The notes: generated from the sequence alone by a model not told the origin. Positions 26,515-37,629 are shown, numbered from the stretch's first letter. The stretch: DNA of 64,000 nt from Shewanella seohaensis (GCF_025449215.1 NZ_CP104900.1:3534001-3598000), one strand, 5' to 3'. A program made the numbers and translations.

Positions 26515-26802
26515 ATGAATACACTGACCTTGCCAGGCCCTTCAATCCCCGTCTTTAAGCCAGCACTCACCTTAAGATTCAATCAATTGGTGATCTTCCA
26601 CAGCCTGTTATTATTGGCGTTAAGTCTGCTTTGTGAAATGGGGCTAAAAAGGCTTGGGCTTGAGACGCCTCTCCTTTCTTGGGGAGTTATTCTGTATTTT
26701 CCCGTGGCCGTGAGCCTGTCTTTGCTATTAAAACATAGCGTTAGCCGCCGCAGTCTGGCATGGCTATTCGGACTATGGATGCTGCTATGGCTGGTGATGT
26801 AA
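26515..26802 (+). CDS. Small membrane protein of unknown function, probably Fur-regulated
   Basis: 95 residues with hydrophobic stretches at about 27-46 (LVIFHSLLLLALSLLCEMGL), 54-72 (LLSWGVILYFPVAVSLSLLL) and 80-95 (SLAWLFGLWMLLWLVM), so probably a small three-segment inner-membrane protein. No family recognised. GAGGAATCGAG upstream of the ATG may serve as ribosome-binding site. A good Fur box precedes it, so expression under iron limitation is expected. A link with the siderophore genes at the start of the window is possible but they are 24 kb apart. Confidence 0.7.
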   Translation: MNTLTLPGPSIPVFKPALTLRFNQLVIFHSLLLLALSLLCEMGLKRLGLETPLLSWGVILYFPVAVSLSLLLKHSVSRRSLAWLFGLWMLLWLVM

Positions 26803-27164
26803 GCACCGGTTTAAGCCTTGTAGGGATACCCACACTTATATCTGTTTAGGTCAAATAAAGAGTTCTAACTCCACGCACCTTGTCTCACCTTTCTCCTACA
26901 TCCCGACTGTCAAACGCAGCTCGAAACCTAGCGAATTAACGCACCGCTAAATCCCCTATCAGTAATGCCACCAAATAAAGAACGTTAAATTATCAATTAT
27001 TTAACAACTTTAGCTATGAAGCGGCTTAAAAAGTCGTTATGTTGAAGCTCTTGGACGCCCCCACGCGTCTTAACCTTAGGCCAAATTGGCCGTTTAGTAC
27101 CCAAACTTACAAGCAAATATCTTAAAAACTCTGCAAAAACAACAGAATATTGGAGTTGAATTAT
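26803..27164. other. Intergenic region upstream of the symporter
   Basis: 362 bases with no gene. AT-rich from 26990, presumably the symporter promoter and leader. No riboswitch or terminator could be recognised. Confidence 0.45.
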
Positions 27165-28648
27165 ATGAATGAGATTGTTAATGCGGTCAACAATATCGTT
27201 TGGAGCCCTGCGCTCGTTTATCTTTGCCTCGGTGTAGGACTCTTTTTCTCCCTGCGCTCACGTTTCTTACAGTTACGCCATTTACCCGAAATGATCCGTT
27301 TAATGTTTGATGGTAAGAGCACTGATGCCGGTGTGTCTTCCTTCCAAGCCTTAGCCATGACCTTAGCGGGTCGTGTGGGAACCGGTAACATTGCCGGTGT
27401 CGCCACTGCGATTACCTTTGGCGGTCCAGGTGCATTGTTTTGGATGTGGATGGTGGCGTTTCTTGGCGCCAGCTCCGCATTCGTCGAATCCACCTTAGGC
27501 CAAGTCTACAAAGAAAAAATCAACGGTGAGTACCGCGGCGGCCCCGCCTTTTACATTGAAAAAGGCTTAGGCATGAAGTGGTACGCTTGGACATTTGCTA
27601 TTGCGACCATTTTTGCCTGCGGGATTTTACTGCCAGGCGTGCAAGCCAACTCGATTGGTTCGAGCCTAAAAACCGCCTTCGATATCGACCCTAACGTCAC
27701 CGCCGCTATCCTCGCTATGCTGTTAGGTTTTATTATCTTTGGTGGCGTGAAACGTATTGCCCACTTCGCCAGTACCGTAGTGCCCTTTATGGCACTGGGT
27801 TATATCATCGTCGCCTGCGTGATTATTGCCCTTAATATTGGTCAGCTGCCCGATATTATTATGTTGATCCTAAAAAGCGCCTTCGGACTCGATGCGGGCT
27901 TTGGTGCGATTTTAGGTCTTGCGATTATGTGGGGGTAAAACGCGGTATTTACTCCAACGAAGCGGGTCAAGGTACTGGGCCACACGCCTCCTCGGCCGCA
28001 GCGGTAAGTCACCCTGCAAAACAAGGTTTAGTGCAAGCATTCTCTGTGTACATTGACACTCTTTTTGTGTGCTCTGCCACTGGTTTTATGTTGCTCATCA
28101 CTGGACTTTACAATGTGCAAGGGCCTGAAGGTGTCGCACTCTACACTGGCATTGCCGGCGTTGCAGCGGGCCCTGGTTATGTACAAACCGCGATGGAAAG
28201 CATGATGCCAGGCTTTGGTAATATGTTCGTCGCCGTCGCGTTGTTCTTCTTCGCCTTCACCACCATTGTGGCCTACTACTATATTGCCGAGACCAACATC
28301 GCCTATATCAACCGTAAGGTAAATCGTCCTTGGCTGACCGTAGTACTGAAAGTGGTGCTGATGGCGTCAACTGTCTACGGCACAGTGAAAACTGCCGATT
28401 TGGCATGGGGCATGGGTGATATTGGCGTAGGTTTAATGGCTTGGTTAAACATTATCGCCATTATTCTGCTGCAACGTATAGCCTTTACTTGCCTTAAGGA
28501 TTATGAGTCGCAACAAAAACAAGGGGTTGAGCCGTTATTCGATCCTGAAAAGCTCGGTATTCCCCATGCAGACTATTGGGTTGAGCGCAAAAATGCGCAG
28601 GATGAACTAGCGCAGAGTCAATCCAGCGAAACTCCCAAAATTTCCTAA
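27165..28648 (+). pseudogene. AGCS family sodium:alanine/glycine symporter, frameshifted
   Basis: Inner-membrane Na+-coupled amino-acid carrier of the AGCS family with about 10-11 transmembrane helices. Family motifs: GVGLFFSLRSRFLQLRHLPEM near the start, GRVGTGNIAGVATAI, then GGPGALFWMWMVAFLGASSAFVE, and after the break GVKRGIYSNEAGQGTGPHASSAA, the family signature. The frame is lost at the G5 run 27931-27935 (WG-stop); a sixth G joins IMWG to VKRGIYSNEAG exactly. GGAG nine bases before the ATG at 27165 supports that start. Both halves are well conserved, so an assembly indel is most likely. Confidence 0.9.
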
Positions 28649-28665
28649 GGATTGAAACCCCTAAC

Positions 28666-28696
28666 AAAAATGCCAGTGATTAATCACTGGCATTTT
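28666..28696. terminator. Bidirectional terminator between the symporter and purF
   Basis: AAAAATGCCAGTGAT pairs with ATCACTGGCATTTTT, almost without a loop, between convergent genes. Confidence 0.85.
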
Positions 28697-28758
28697 TGTA
28701 GTGCTTTAAGATGTGCCCGCTTACCGCCAAGCACACTTTCCATCTTAAGAATTTCGTC

Positions 28759-30273
28759 TTATGGATGGCAAACGTTGTGTAACTCTAAGTTAGTGCCAAT
28801 GTCTTTATTACGGTCGGCTTTGGCATCGTCGTTACGTAACTGAGTTAAGTGGTCGAGGTAAGATTGGTCAACATCGTTAGTGATGTAGTGACCGTCGAAC
28901 ACTGAGGTTTCGAAACGTTTGATCTCTGGGTTTTCCATTCTCACCGCTTCAACCAGATCCGGCAGATTTTGGAAGATAATGCCATCGGCGCCGATCAGCT
29001 TAGCAATTTCATCGGCATCACGACCGTGGGCAATCAGCTCATTCGAGGTTGGCATATCGATACCGTAAACGTTCGGGAAACGGATTTCTGGTGCCGCCGA
29101 GGCAAAGTATACTTTCTTCGCACCCGCTTCACGCGCCATCTCGATGATTTGCTCTGAGGTGGTACCACGCACGATAGAGTCATCCACTAACAAGACGTTC
29201 TTACCTTTAAACTCAGTGTTGATGGCATTGAGTTTACGGCGTACCGATTTTTTACGCTCCTGTTGACCAGGCATAATAAAGGTACGGCCGATATAACGGT
29301 TCTTCACAAAACCTTGGCGGTAAGGTAAGTCCATGCAACGGGCGATTTCTAATGCGATATCACATGAAGTTTCAGGAATAGGGATCACCACGTCGATATC
29401 ATGGTCGTACCATTCTTTTTTGATCTTTTCACCGAGCTTGGCACCCATGTTTACGCGGCTGGCATAAACAGAGACGTTGTCGATAGTCGAATCAGGACGC
29501 GCAAAATACACGAATTCGAAGATACAAGGTGAGTAGCTTGGCTCTTTCGCGCATTGACGAGTGTAAAGCTGGCCATCTAAAGAGATATAAATCGCTTCGC
29601 CTGGCGCCACATCGCGCATCACTTCAAAACCCACGGCATCGAGCGCCACGCTCTCAGAGGCCACCATGTACTCAGTACCGGTTGGGGTTTCGTGCTTACC
29701 TAATACCAGTGGACGAATACCGAAAGGATCGCGGAAGGCCACCAGACCTTGGCCGATAATCATGGCCACTACCGCATAGGCGCCACGGGCTTGCTCGTGC
29801 ACCTTGGCAACAGTGTCGAACACCTCATCGGCGGTCAGCATCAAGCTGGTAGTTTTTTGCAGCTCATCAGCCAGCAGGTTTAATAATACTTCTGAGTCGG
29901 ATGTGGTGTTCACATGGCGACGTTTTTTGATCAGGCCTTCAGCTAATTCAACCGTGTTGGTTAAGTTACCGTTATGGGCTAATGAAATCCCAAATGGCGA
30001 GTTAACATAGAAAGGCTGCGCTTCTGACGCGCTGGAACTGCCTGCAGTAGGATAACGTACGTGGCCAATACCCGCATTGCCCTGTAGGCGCTGCATGTGT
30101 TTGACTTCAAATACATCTTTGACCAGACCATTGGCTTTACGTAGTCTGAAAGCACCACGATCAACGGTCACAATACCTGCCGCATCCTGACCTCTGTGCT
30201 GAAGCACGGTCAGTGCGTCATAAATGGTCTGATTAACCGATGATTGGCCAACTATTCCGACGATACCACACAT
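28759..30273 (-). CDS. purF: Amidophosphoribosyltransferase
   Basis: First committed enzyme of purine synthesis: PRPP + glutamine to 5-phosphoribosylamine. 504 residues, like E. coli PurF. N-terminal glutaminase with Cys2 nucleophile (MCGIVGIVG) and the [11 protein letters not shown] block; the C-terminal phosphoribosyltransferase domain has the PRPP loop [18 protein letters not shown]. Positioned after cvpA in the conserved folC-dedD-cvpA-purF order. The terminator at 28666-28696 ends the unit. Confidence 0.97.
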   Translation of the reverse strand: MCGIVGIVGQSSVNQTIYDALTVLQHRGQDAAGIVTVDRGAFRLRKANGLVKDVFEVKHMQRLQGNAGIGHVRYPTAGSSSASEAQPFYVNSPFGISLAHNGNLTNTVELAEGLIKKRRHVNTTSDSEVLLNLLADELQKTTSLMLTADEVFDTVAKVHEQARGAYAVVAMIIGQGLVAFRDPFGIRPLVLGKHETPTGTEYMVASESVALDAVGFEVMRDVAPGEAIYISLDGQLYTRQCAKEPSYSPCIFEFVYFARPDSTIDNVSVYASRVNMGAKLGEKIKKEWYDHDIDVVIPIPETSCDIALEIARCMDLPYRQGFVKNRYIGRTFIMPGQQERKKSVRRKLNAINTEFKGKNVLLVDDSIVRGTTSEQIIEMAREAGAKKVYFASAAPEIRFPNVYGIDMPTSNELIAHGRDADEIAKLIGADGIIFQNLPDLVEAVRMENPEIKRFETSVFDGHYITNDVDQSYLDHLTQLRNDDAKADRNKDIGTNLELHNVCHP

Positions 30274-30452
30274 GGGTAAGCTTCCTCATTGTAAGATGTT
30301 CTATGCCCTTTCATGTTGAAATATAAGTAAAAGACGAAGTAAATCCCCAGCCATACGGCTTAAGTGTTTCATCTCAGTGTTGAGTCCGTACCTTAGGTTT
30401 CAGGCTCAACCCTACTTATCCTCCATCACTTAGGATAAATTTATTGTCTTTT

Positions 30453-30940
30453 TTATAGTTTGGGTACAAAGCTGGAGGTGTTTTCCAAATAGTGAAAGAA
30501 CCATTGGATCACAACGCCAAATTCGGGCACTAGTACAGAGTCCTTCCACCATTGGGTGTTGGGTGAGCCTGTAAAAGCATCCATAAAAAACAGTAGCGCG
30601 CTGACGATCAGCGCCCCCTAATGGCACCGAAACACAGACCTAAGAGTCTGTCAGTGCCAGATAATCCGGTTTTAACCACTAATTGCCCAATGATGTAATT
30701 GATGAGGGCGCCGAGTATTAAGGTGGTGATAAAAAGAATAGCAATGGAGACCCCATTGCGTAGCACCTCATCGTTCATTTGCGTGAGATAAACGGCGAGG
30801 TCTTGGTAAAATTGGCTGGCAACAAAGAAAGCCGCGAACCATACCACTAACGACATGGCTTCTTTGGCAAATCCGCGGATCAGACTGATAAGAGTCGATA
30901 ACCCGATAACGAAGATGATAGCGTAATCAATCCAAACCAT
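30453..30940 (-). pseudogene. cvpA: Colicin V production protein CvpA, frameshifted
   Basis: Inner-membrane protein with four predicted helices. The first 108 residues (MVWIDYAIIFVIGLSTLISLIRGFAKEAMSLVVW, ..., TGLSGTDRLLGLCFGAIRG) match CvpA closely. The frame then ends early at the C5 run 30614-30618. One more G continues as GALIVSALLFFMDAF and later WFFHYLENTSSFVPKL to a stop at 30453, giving the expected 160-odd residues. CvpA is required for colicin V export in E. coli and for envelope stress resistance in several Gammaproteobacteria. It precedes purF on the same strand. Confidence 0.88.
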
Positions 30941-31050
30941 TGAGATGGCTTTCCAGCATAGGCTTTAAGACGGCGCGATTCTACCAGAGACTGAAACGAT
31001 TCTCACCCCTAGAGAGGTAAATAAATTATTTCAGCCTCTGCCGAATAGCA

Positions 31051-31875
31051 TTAAGATTCCAAGGGATTAAAAGGCACAATTCGGCCTTTCAAACGGGTTA
31101 GGCTTTCAATTTCTTCCTGCATTTTCTTGAGCTTAGCTTCGGAAACATCGGGCCCCACAAACACTTTCGTCAATACGCCATCCTTAGGCGTGTCTGGAAT
31201 TGTGTACGCCTTGTAACCACTTTTACGTAACTGCGCCACCAGCGCTTTTACGTTGGCGGCATTGCTAAATGCGCCTAGTTGCAGGGTAAGTCCAGGTTTT
31301 AATGAATCGCGGCTCACCACTTTGATGCCATCGTCTTTGGCAGGTTTTGCAGATTCTGTTTTCGCGGTTTCGGCTTTAGGTTTGTCCGCTTTCGCCACGA
31401 CGGTTGGCTTGGTTTCAGGCTTTTTGGTCTCAGTTTTAGTTGCAGGTGGCTTTGGCGTCTCTTTCTTCGGCTCGGCCTTAGCAGTCTCGGTTTTCACCGG
31501 CTCTTTCACTTCAGGCTTATTTTCCGCTTTTGCCGTCTGTGGCTTGGCTTGCTCCTTCACCGCTTCCGATTTAGGTTCGACTTTTGCCGCAGGCGTGTCT
31601 TTGACGTCAGTATTGACCGCCTGCGCTAACGCCGCCTCATCATTCGGAGAGGCCTCTTCGGGTAAGGCACCTTCGCCATCCACATCCTGAGTGGACAACA
31701 CCTCAAACATATCATCGGCGTTTTGCTGCGCTATCGCGGCAGGACGCAGGGGAATTTCGGCAAATTGTTCCTCTTGGCGGTCCTTCTTGCCATCTAAAAT
31801 ATCCGGCAGAAAAATCACCCCGAGGGCGACCAGCACCACAGTGCCGACTAATCGATTATGAAACTGGCTAGACAA
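31051..31875 (-). CDS. dedD: SPOR-domain division protein DedD
   Basis: Bitopic inner-membrane protein that binds denuded septal peptidoglycan. Residues 1-30 (SSQFHNRLVGTVVLVALGVIFLPDILDG) contain the single transmembrane segment, then a long Lys/Pro/Ala/Glu/Thr-rich linker, and a C-terminal SPOR domain (about 200-275: LTLQLGAFSNAANVKALVAQLRKSGYKAY...TKVFVGPDVSEAKL). The N-terminus aligns with E. coli DedD only from the TTG at 31875, which has AGGA upstream and overlaps the end of folC by 8 bases; an ATG at 31938 would add 21 unrelated residues. Confidence 0.88.
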   Translation of the reverse strand: MSSQFHNRLVGTVVLVALGVIFLPDILDGKKDRQEEQFAEIPLRPAAIAQQNADDMFEVLSTQDVDGEGALPEEASPNDEAALAQAVNTDVKDTPAAKVEPKSEAVKEQAKPQTAKAENKPEVKEPVKTETAKAEPKKETPKPPATKTETKKPETKPTVVAKADKPKAETAKTESAKPAKDDGIKVVSRDSLKPGLTLQLGAFSNAANVKALVAQLRKSGYKAYTIPDTPKDGVLTKVFVGPDVSEAKLKKMQEEIESLTRLKGRIVPFNPLES

Positions 31876-33165
31876 AACGGTTATCCTGCTTAAAGAGAGA
31901 CTTAAAACCTGCCACAGTGTAAAAGGAGCCAAACACAATTACCACATCATCGGGCTGAATTTGCGCTTTTAATGCCGTCCATGCCGAGGCGATATCGTCA
32001 AACTCATGGGCCTTAGTGTCTTGCGCTAAGGTTTGGCGCAGCAGGCTTGCATTGGCGCCGCGCTCCCCTGTAAACTCACTAAGTACCAAGTATCGATTAA
32101 GGGCGAAACCACAGGCAATACGCCTGCAATGTCCTTATCCTTTAGCATGCCGCACAGGGCAAACACTCGCTTCCCCGTCACCATAGGCGTGAGCTGTTTG
32201 ACTAAAAAGCGCGCCGCATGGGGGTTGTGCGCCACATCGAGTAAAATCAGCGGCTGCTCGTTAACTTGCTCTAAACGCCCGGTTAAGCGCGCGCTGCTGA
32301 TGCCTTTGGCAATGATATCGGCAGCAATATGCGGCCAGCCATGTTCAACAATCGCAATCACAGTCGCGGCGTTGGGTAATGGCAGTGTCGGCAAACTCAG
32401 CTGCTTGAGGGTGAATACTTGGCCTTGGTAATCCCACGTCTGGCCATCTTGCTGGTAACTAAACTCCTCACCCACACGATAGATCTTGGCGCCAACATCT
32501 TGGGCGACATCATTGACCGTATGGGGTAAGTTTGGCTCGCCGACAATGGCAGGTTTTCCTTGGCGAAAAATCCCCGCCTTTTCGCGGCCAACCAGCTCAC
32601 GGGTATTACCCAAATACGCCTCATGGTCTAAATCAACCGAGGTCACGACGCTGATATCAGCATCAATCATGTTAGTGGCATCTAAACGGCCGCCAAGACC
32701 GACTTCTAAGATCACCACATCCAGCTTGGCCGCTTTAAATAGGATTAAGCCCGCCAAGGTGGCATATTCGAAAAAGGTCAGCGAAATCTCGCCACGTGCC
32801 GCTTCAATCTGTTCAAAAGCCGCTACAAAGGCGTCATCGCTAGCGTCCTGACCGTTGATGCGCACCCTTTCATTGTATTTGAGCATATGGGGCGAGCTGT
32901 AGACGCCCACCGTCAACCCTGATAAACGCAGGATGTTCTCTAGCATGGCGCAGGTCGTGCCTTTACCATTGGTGCCAGCAACAGTGACAATTTGACTTGG
33001 CCCTAAATCCAATACATTAAGGCGCTCGGCAACCTTAGAAACCCGAGTTAATCCCATGTCGATTTCGGTTGGGTGAATCGATAATAAATAATCTAGCCAT
33101 TGTGCCAATGGCGCATTCACACTCGGCACAGTTAAGGCTGTCTGTTCAGTCGGGGCTGTGGTCAT
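31868..33165 (-). pseudogene. folC: Bifunctional folylpolyglutamate/dihydrofolate synthase FolC, frameshifted
   Basis: Adds glutamates to folates and, in bacteria, makes dihydrofolate from dihydropteroate. ATP loop VTVAGTNGKGTTCAMLENIL, VYSSPHMLKYNERV, TFFEYATLAGLILF, VILEVGLGGRLDATN, LLDVAHNPHAARFL all present. The frame breaks between 32065 and 32090: DTWYL is followed in another frame by SEFTGERGANASLLRQTLAQ and so on to the stop at 31868, with GSFYTVAGF near the end. One base is missing, not at a clear homopolymer. As folC is normally needed for growth, a sequence error is more likely than loss. In E. coli accD lies between truA and folC; it is not there in this window. Confidence 0.88.
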
Positions 33166-33217
33166 CTGTTCTTTCCTTCCTTCGATACGCGCTTCACTTA
33201 CATCGGCAAAGCGGCGA

Positions 33218-34003
33218 TTAATCCAGCATAAACAATGGCCCTAAAGCCAACTTAGGCAGTTGATACTGCTCGGGATATGTCACATCGACTAAATAGAGCC
33301 CATTGGGTTTGGCGGTGGCCGCCGCTTGATTGCGATCTTTAAGCGCCAGCAAATCCGCCATCCAAGTCAGTGGTTGGTTGCCTAGGCCGATTTCCAACAG
33401 GGAGCCAACAATGTTTCGCACCATATGGTGCAAGAAGGCATTAGCAGAAATATCGACAATCACATACATGCCCTGACGGGTCACTCTAACGCTGTGCACA
33501 TTGCGAAATGGGGTTTTCGATTGGCATTGAATCGCGCGAAAACTGGTAAAGTCCTGCTCACCGAGCAGCGCCTGCGCCGCAACATGCATTTTATCGGCGT
33601 CGATATCACCGTGGTAATGGCTCACGCCGTGACGTAGGATCCCGGGGCGAAAATTATGATTGTAAATCACATAGCGATAACGTCTGGCCGTGGCTGAAAA
33701 GCGGGCATGGAAACTGTCATCCACCTCTTTTGCCCAACGAACGGCGATATTATCGGGCAAATTGGCATTCACCCCTAAGGTCCACGCGCCTTCGTTACGT
33801 ATGGCATTCGTCTCGAAATGCACCACCTGCCCCGTTGCATGAACGCCGGCATCGGTTCGTCCCGCACAGAACAAGCTGATGGGTTCGTTGGCCACCTTAG
33901 ATAAGGCTTGTTCTAATTGCCCTTGTACTGAATCGACTTCGGCCTGACGCTGCCAACCGAAATAACCACTGCCGTCATATTCAATACCTAATGCAATCCG
34001 CAT
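33218..34003 (-). CDS. truA: tRNA pseudouridine(38-40) synthase
   Basis: Modifies U38-U40 in the anticodon stem of tRNAs. 261 residues from the chosen start. Motifs: [17 protein letters not shown], the catalytic Asp in [31 protein letters not shown], and [18 protein letters not shown]. The ATG at 34003 is preferred to one at 34009 because TGAGG then has proper spacing. It is followed by folC-dedD-cvpA-purF on the same strand. Confidence 0.95.
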   Translation of the reverse strand: MRIALGIEYDGSGYFGWQRQAEVDSVQGQLEQALSKVANEPISLFCAGRTDAGVHATGQVVHFETNAIRNEGAWTLGVNANLPDNIAVRWAKEVDDSFHARFSATARRYRYVIYNHNFRPGILRHGVSHYHGDIDADKMHVAAQALLGEQDFTSFRAIQCQSKTPFRNVHSVRVTRQGMYVIVDISANAFLHHMVRNIVGSLLEIGLGNQPLTWMADLLALKDRNQAAATAKPNGLYLVDVTYPEQYQLPKLALGPLFMLD

Positions 34004-34055
34004 CCACACATCCTCACAGTTAATTTAGCGGCGCATTTTATCACAGCAGCCCACA

Positions 34056-34081
34056 AAAAAAACGGCGCTCTGCGCGCCGTT
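34056..34081 (-). terminator. Terminator after fimV
   Basis: On the minus strand ACGGCGC / GCGCCGT arms followed by a run of eight T, between fimV and truA. Confidence 0.8.
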
Positions 34082-34106
34082 AGTGTGAAATCAAGCCCCT
34101 TAGGGA

Positions 34107-37100
34107 TTAGCCCATCTCTTTAAGTAAACGAGCCGCTTCTTCTTGCTGACGCTCGTTACCGTCGATTTGGACTTCCCGTAGCAATGCTTTGGCACTGTCG
34201 CTATCATCGATTTCGATATAGGCACGGGCTAAATCGAGCTTGGCATTGACTGAGTTTTCCTCATCGTCCACGTCGATCATGGCGGCATCGCCAATCAGGG
34301 CACCGACATCGCTCATCTCCACATCCATTTCAGGATAGAGATCTGTCTCTGTGTTGTCCTGCTCGGCATCGTTAAGCAGTTTTTCGATATCGATATAACC
34401 ATGCTCGTTTTGGAAGTTAGTTAAATCATGTTCTGGAACAAACTTCTTCGACTTGCGAGATTCCTGCGCATCGAGGGCCGCTAGGGCCTCGTCGACGGTA
34501 AGCGTATGCTCATCATCGAGGGCAAAGCTGTCCTCAGGGGTTAATATCTCTTCCTCTTCGAGCTCGGTATTGGTGCTAAAGGCGGCAAGTACGCTGTCAT
34601 CGCTTAAATCGACATCATCTGTATCGTCTTTTAAATCAAACTCGTGGCCTAAATCCAGCTCATCGTCGAGGTTAAACTCAGTGCTCGAAGCTGTATTTTT
34701 GGCATCAACCTCTGGCTGAGTATCTGGCGCAAACTCTAGCGGTTTACGCGACGAGCCCTGCACTGGTACCGGATCTAAAGGCAAATCGGTTTCAGGTTTG
34801 ACCGGCGTTTTCGCCTCAGGCGTAGGCGTAAAATTCAGTTCGGTATCCCAATCGAGAACATGGGGATCTTTAGTCTTATTTGCCTTTAAGTCATTGAAGA
34901 AAGATGACTCTTTTTCCTTCGCACTCGCGGCGGCCGCCACAGCAGATGCGGCGACAGCGGCACCAAGAGCAGGTGCGATATCGTCAGTATATTCATCAAA
35001 GCCTGTAAACTTAGGTTCTGTGGCATCGTCATCGGCACTGTTATCCGTACTGTCTTGGTTATCCGCAATCTCTTCACTCAGTTCGAAGGTATCGTCCGTG
35101 CCATCAATGGCATGGGCGGCACCAATGCCCTTGAGTAAATCTTCTTCCTCGTCTTTTTCTTCTGGCTCGACATGGGTGGTTTCTAAGTCGAAGTTAAAGT
35201 CGTCGGCATCCGCCTCGGCTTGTTCAGGCACATCGAACTCGGCTAAGAGTGAATCGAGGTCGTCCTCTGCCGTTGACAAATCTTCAGGTAATGCGGCTTC
35301 GAGTTCGGCGGCAATGTCATCGCGCTCAAGGGTGGCTTCAACTTGAGCCGTATCGTCGACAACAGCCTCTTCGACGAGCGCTTCTTGCGTGTTAAAGCCT
35401 GCCAATAACTGGTCGAGATCTTCATCGCTCGTTGGCAAGTTTGGAGCGAGTTCATCATCCAACTCAGCGGCAATGGCCGCAGCGACTTCAGGATCGGGCT
35501 GCGCAGGAGCATCTAGGTCCGCGAGTAGCGCATCTATATCGTCGGATTCGCTTACGCCCATGTCAGTTAAGTCGGCATCAAGCTCGGCGGCAATTTCATC
35601 GCTTAAATCGGGTTCGGGTGCGGCGGGTTTATCAAAATCTGCCAGTAAAGCATCAATATCATCGGTTTGCGCGACACCCAACTCGGCTAAGTCATCGTCC
35701 AATTCGGCGGCAATTTCATCACCGAGATCATCAGCAGTTTCTGCTGGCACCTTGTCATAATCGGTCAATAAGGCATCGAGATCCTCATCCGCCGCTTCGA
35801 CAGGTTTGTTAGCCTCTGGCTGATTAAAGCCTGCGAGTAACGCATCGATATCGTCGTCGGCAGGCACAGCATCGTTTTCAAGCTCAGTGTCCAGCTCTGT
35901 GGCTAAGTCAGCGCCTAGCCCAGATTCTAGCTCGGCGGCAATCGCGGCGGCTAAATCTTCATCCTCTGGATCTGGCGCAGTTTCAGCAGGTAAATCGAAA
36001 CCGGCTAATTCGTCGAGTTCGTCAAGCCCTTCAGCTGTAGCTTGAGCCTCCTGCGGGGTATCTTCTTCATCAGAGCCTAATCCGGCCAGCAATGCATCGA
36101 GGTCTTCTTCCTCAATAATATTGCCAGATGCGGCTTTTTCTTCGGCAAAGGCTTCGGCTTCCTCTTGGTCACCCATGGCCTCTGCCCAGAGATCGTCCAG
36201 AGACTGGCCTTCATCCTCTTCAAATTGAGGTTCAGGCTCAGTGCTGACACCTGGGTCAATAAACATTTCTGATGCCATGTCCATTTGTTCATGGCTATCG
36301 GTCATTTCCTGCTCGGGTTGCAGGTCAACACTGCCAACATCGAGTAAGCTGTCGATCGAATCAGCATGGTCAGTATCTAGATGCACCGCCATGTCGCTGA
36401 GATCGTCATCATCCATCGCCAGCACAGACGCACTCGCCACGCCAGCCGCACCCGCGGCCATCATCGCCGCCTGCTGCGCTTCTAACTCGCGGCGCTCTTT
36501 ATTGCGTTTACGGCGTAATAGCCAGAAAACGAGCACCAGTAGCAATAATGCGGGGATCACCGCTGCCGCAACGAGGAGCAGCGGATTACTCATCAGGTTA
36601 CGCCACAGATCATCGGGCTCTGCGGGCATGGCAGGCTCGTCTGTCGTCGCGGTCCCTGGCGTTTGTGCGGCCTCAACCTCGGCTTTAAGTGCAAGGTTTT
36701 GCTTCTTACTGGCCTGTAGGGTTTCTTCTAATACCGCAATCTGTTGATTTAATTCTTCAACCTTGGCTTTGAGTGTCTCAACATCGGTATTCCTCACCGC
36801 GAGTTGATCTTGCGCTCTGGCTAACTCATCGGTCAGGGATAAATTCTTGCTCTCCGCAGCTTCGAGGCGTGCATTGATATCCGAGCTCACCATCTTAGGC
36901 GCGGTTGGCGTCGCAGCCACTTCGGTATTGGTCACTTTCGCCGCTTCGGGCTTCACCTCGGCCTTAGGTGGCGTCTCCACCTTAGGTTTAGGCTGTGCAA
37001 CTGTCTGAGTCGGTGCAGCGGGCTTAGTCGCAGGTTTGGTTTCAGCCTTAGGCGTAGCTTTAACACCAGAACGAGCCTGCTTATCGCTGCGCTCGGCGCG

Positions 37101-37478
37101 GGCAATGGCCAGACTATTGGGAATAGCCAGCATTACTTCTTTCGAAGGGATCAGCAAAATCATGCCACGTTCGAGACTGTTATAACTGTCGGAGTTAAAC
37201 GCATGGGGGTTAGCATCAAATACTGCGGCCATCACCTGATAAACGCTGACACTGGCATCGGGACGGACTTTTTGCGCAATGCTCCAGAAAGTGTCCTTAG
37301 AGGTCGTTGGTCCATATTGATGATTGACCTGACGGATCTGTCCGTCTGGCCCCATGATTTTTAAAGGTTTTATTTTGGGAGTATCAGCAGCTATCGCAGG
37401 ATCAATAAAAGAGGTCGTGGAAGAAACAGCTAAAACGGTGGCCATCAGGCCCACAAGATACGAAGTGCGAAATTTCAT
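34107..37478 (-). CDS. fimV: FimV/HubP family polar hub protein
   Basis: 1123-residue bitopic membrane protein. A signal peptide (residues 1-32), LysM-like FimV N-terminal domain (about 35-115, YGPTTSKDTFWSIAQKVRPD...LIPS), Pro/Ala/Lys linker, coiled coil (about 205-270), one transmembrane segment (PLLLVAAAVIPALLLLVLVFWLL, near 300), then a very acidic cytoplasmic region and a C-terminal FimV/TPR-like helix pair (KLDLARAYIEIDDSDSAKALLREV). The family anchors chromosome-partition, chemotaxis and pilus proteins at the cell pole (HubP in Vibrio and Shewanella). The acidic part contains seven spaced copies of a D-[DL]-[IL]-D-x-LL motif. Length and repeats vary widely among relatives. Confidence 0.93.
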   Translation of the reverse strand: MKFRTSYLVGLMATVLAVSSTTSFIDPAIAADTPKIKPLKIMGPDGQIRQVNHQYGPTTSKDTFWSIAQKVRPDASVSVYQVMAAVFDANPHAFNSDSYNSLERGMILLIPSKEVMLAIPNSLAIARAERSDKQARSGVKATPKAETKPATKPAAPTQTVAQPKPKVETPPKAEVKPEAAKVTNTEVAATPTAPKMVSSDINARLEAAESKNLSLTDELARAQDQLAVRNTDVETLKAKVEELNQQIAVLEETLQASKKQNLALKAEVEAAQTPGTATTDEPAMPAEPDDLWRNLMSNPLLLVAAAVIPALLLLVLVFWLLRRKRNKERRELEAQQAAMMAAGAAGVASASVLAMDDDDLSDMAVHLDTDHADSIDSLLDVGSVDLQPEQEMTDSHEQMDMASEMFIDPGVSTEPEPQFEEDEGQSLDDLWAEAMGDQEEAEAFAEEKAASGNIIEEEDLDALLAGLGSDEEDTPQEAQATAEGLDELDELAGFDLPAETAPDPEDEDLAAAIAAELESGLGADLATELDTELENDAVPADDDIDALLAGFNQPEANKPVEAADEDLDALLTDYDKVPAETADDLGDEIAAELDDDLAELGVAQTDDIDALLADFDKPAAPEPDLSDEIAAELDADLTDMGVSESDDIDALLADLDAPAQPDPEVAAAIAAELDDELAPNLPTSDEDLDQLLAGFNTQEALVEEAVVDDTAQVEATLERDDIAAELEAALPEDLSTAEDDLDSLLAEFDVPEQAEADADDFNFDLETTHVEPEEKDEEEDLLKGIGAAHAIDGTDDTFELSEEIADNQDSTDNSADDDATEPKFTGFDEYTDDIAPALGAAVAASAVAAAASAKEKESSFFNDLKANKTKDPHVLDWDTELNFTPTPEAKTPVKPETDLPLDPVPVQGSSRKPLEFAPDTQPEVDAKNTASSTEFNLDDELDLGHEFDLKDDTDDVDLSDDSVLAAFSTNTELEEEEILTPEDSFALDDEHTLTVDEALAALDAQESRKSKKFVPEHDLTNFQNEHGYIDIEKLLNDAEQDNTETDLYPEMDVEMSDVGALIGDAAMIDVDDEENSVNAKLDLARAYIEIDDSDSAKALLREVQIDGNERQQEEAARLLKEMG

Positions 37479-37602
37479 CAATCCTTCCCTTTGAAGCGCT
37501 ATTTAAGTTATCTCGCTGATAACAGGCTTTAGGCAATTGTATTTATTGAGATTACTATAAACTAGAAATCCCAGCCCTGCTACTGTTCACAATTGTAAAA
37601 CA

Positions 37603-37629
37603 AAAAAGCCTGCTGGCAGCAGGCTTTTT
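37603..37629 (-). terminator. Terminator between asd and fimV
   Basis: AAAAAGCCTGC / GCAGGCTTTTT around TGGCA, downstream of asd on its strand. Confidence 0.85.

Noticed and set aside
27931..27935. Programmed ribosomal frameshifting at the G5 runs
   Set aside because: No slippery heptamer or downstream structure recurs, the genes are unrelated, and a single missing base explains each case better.
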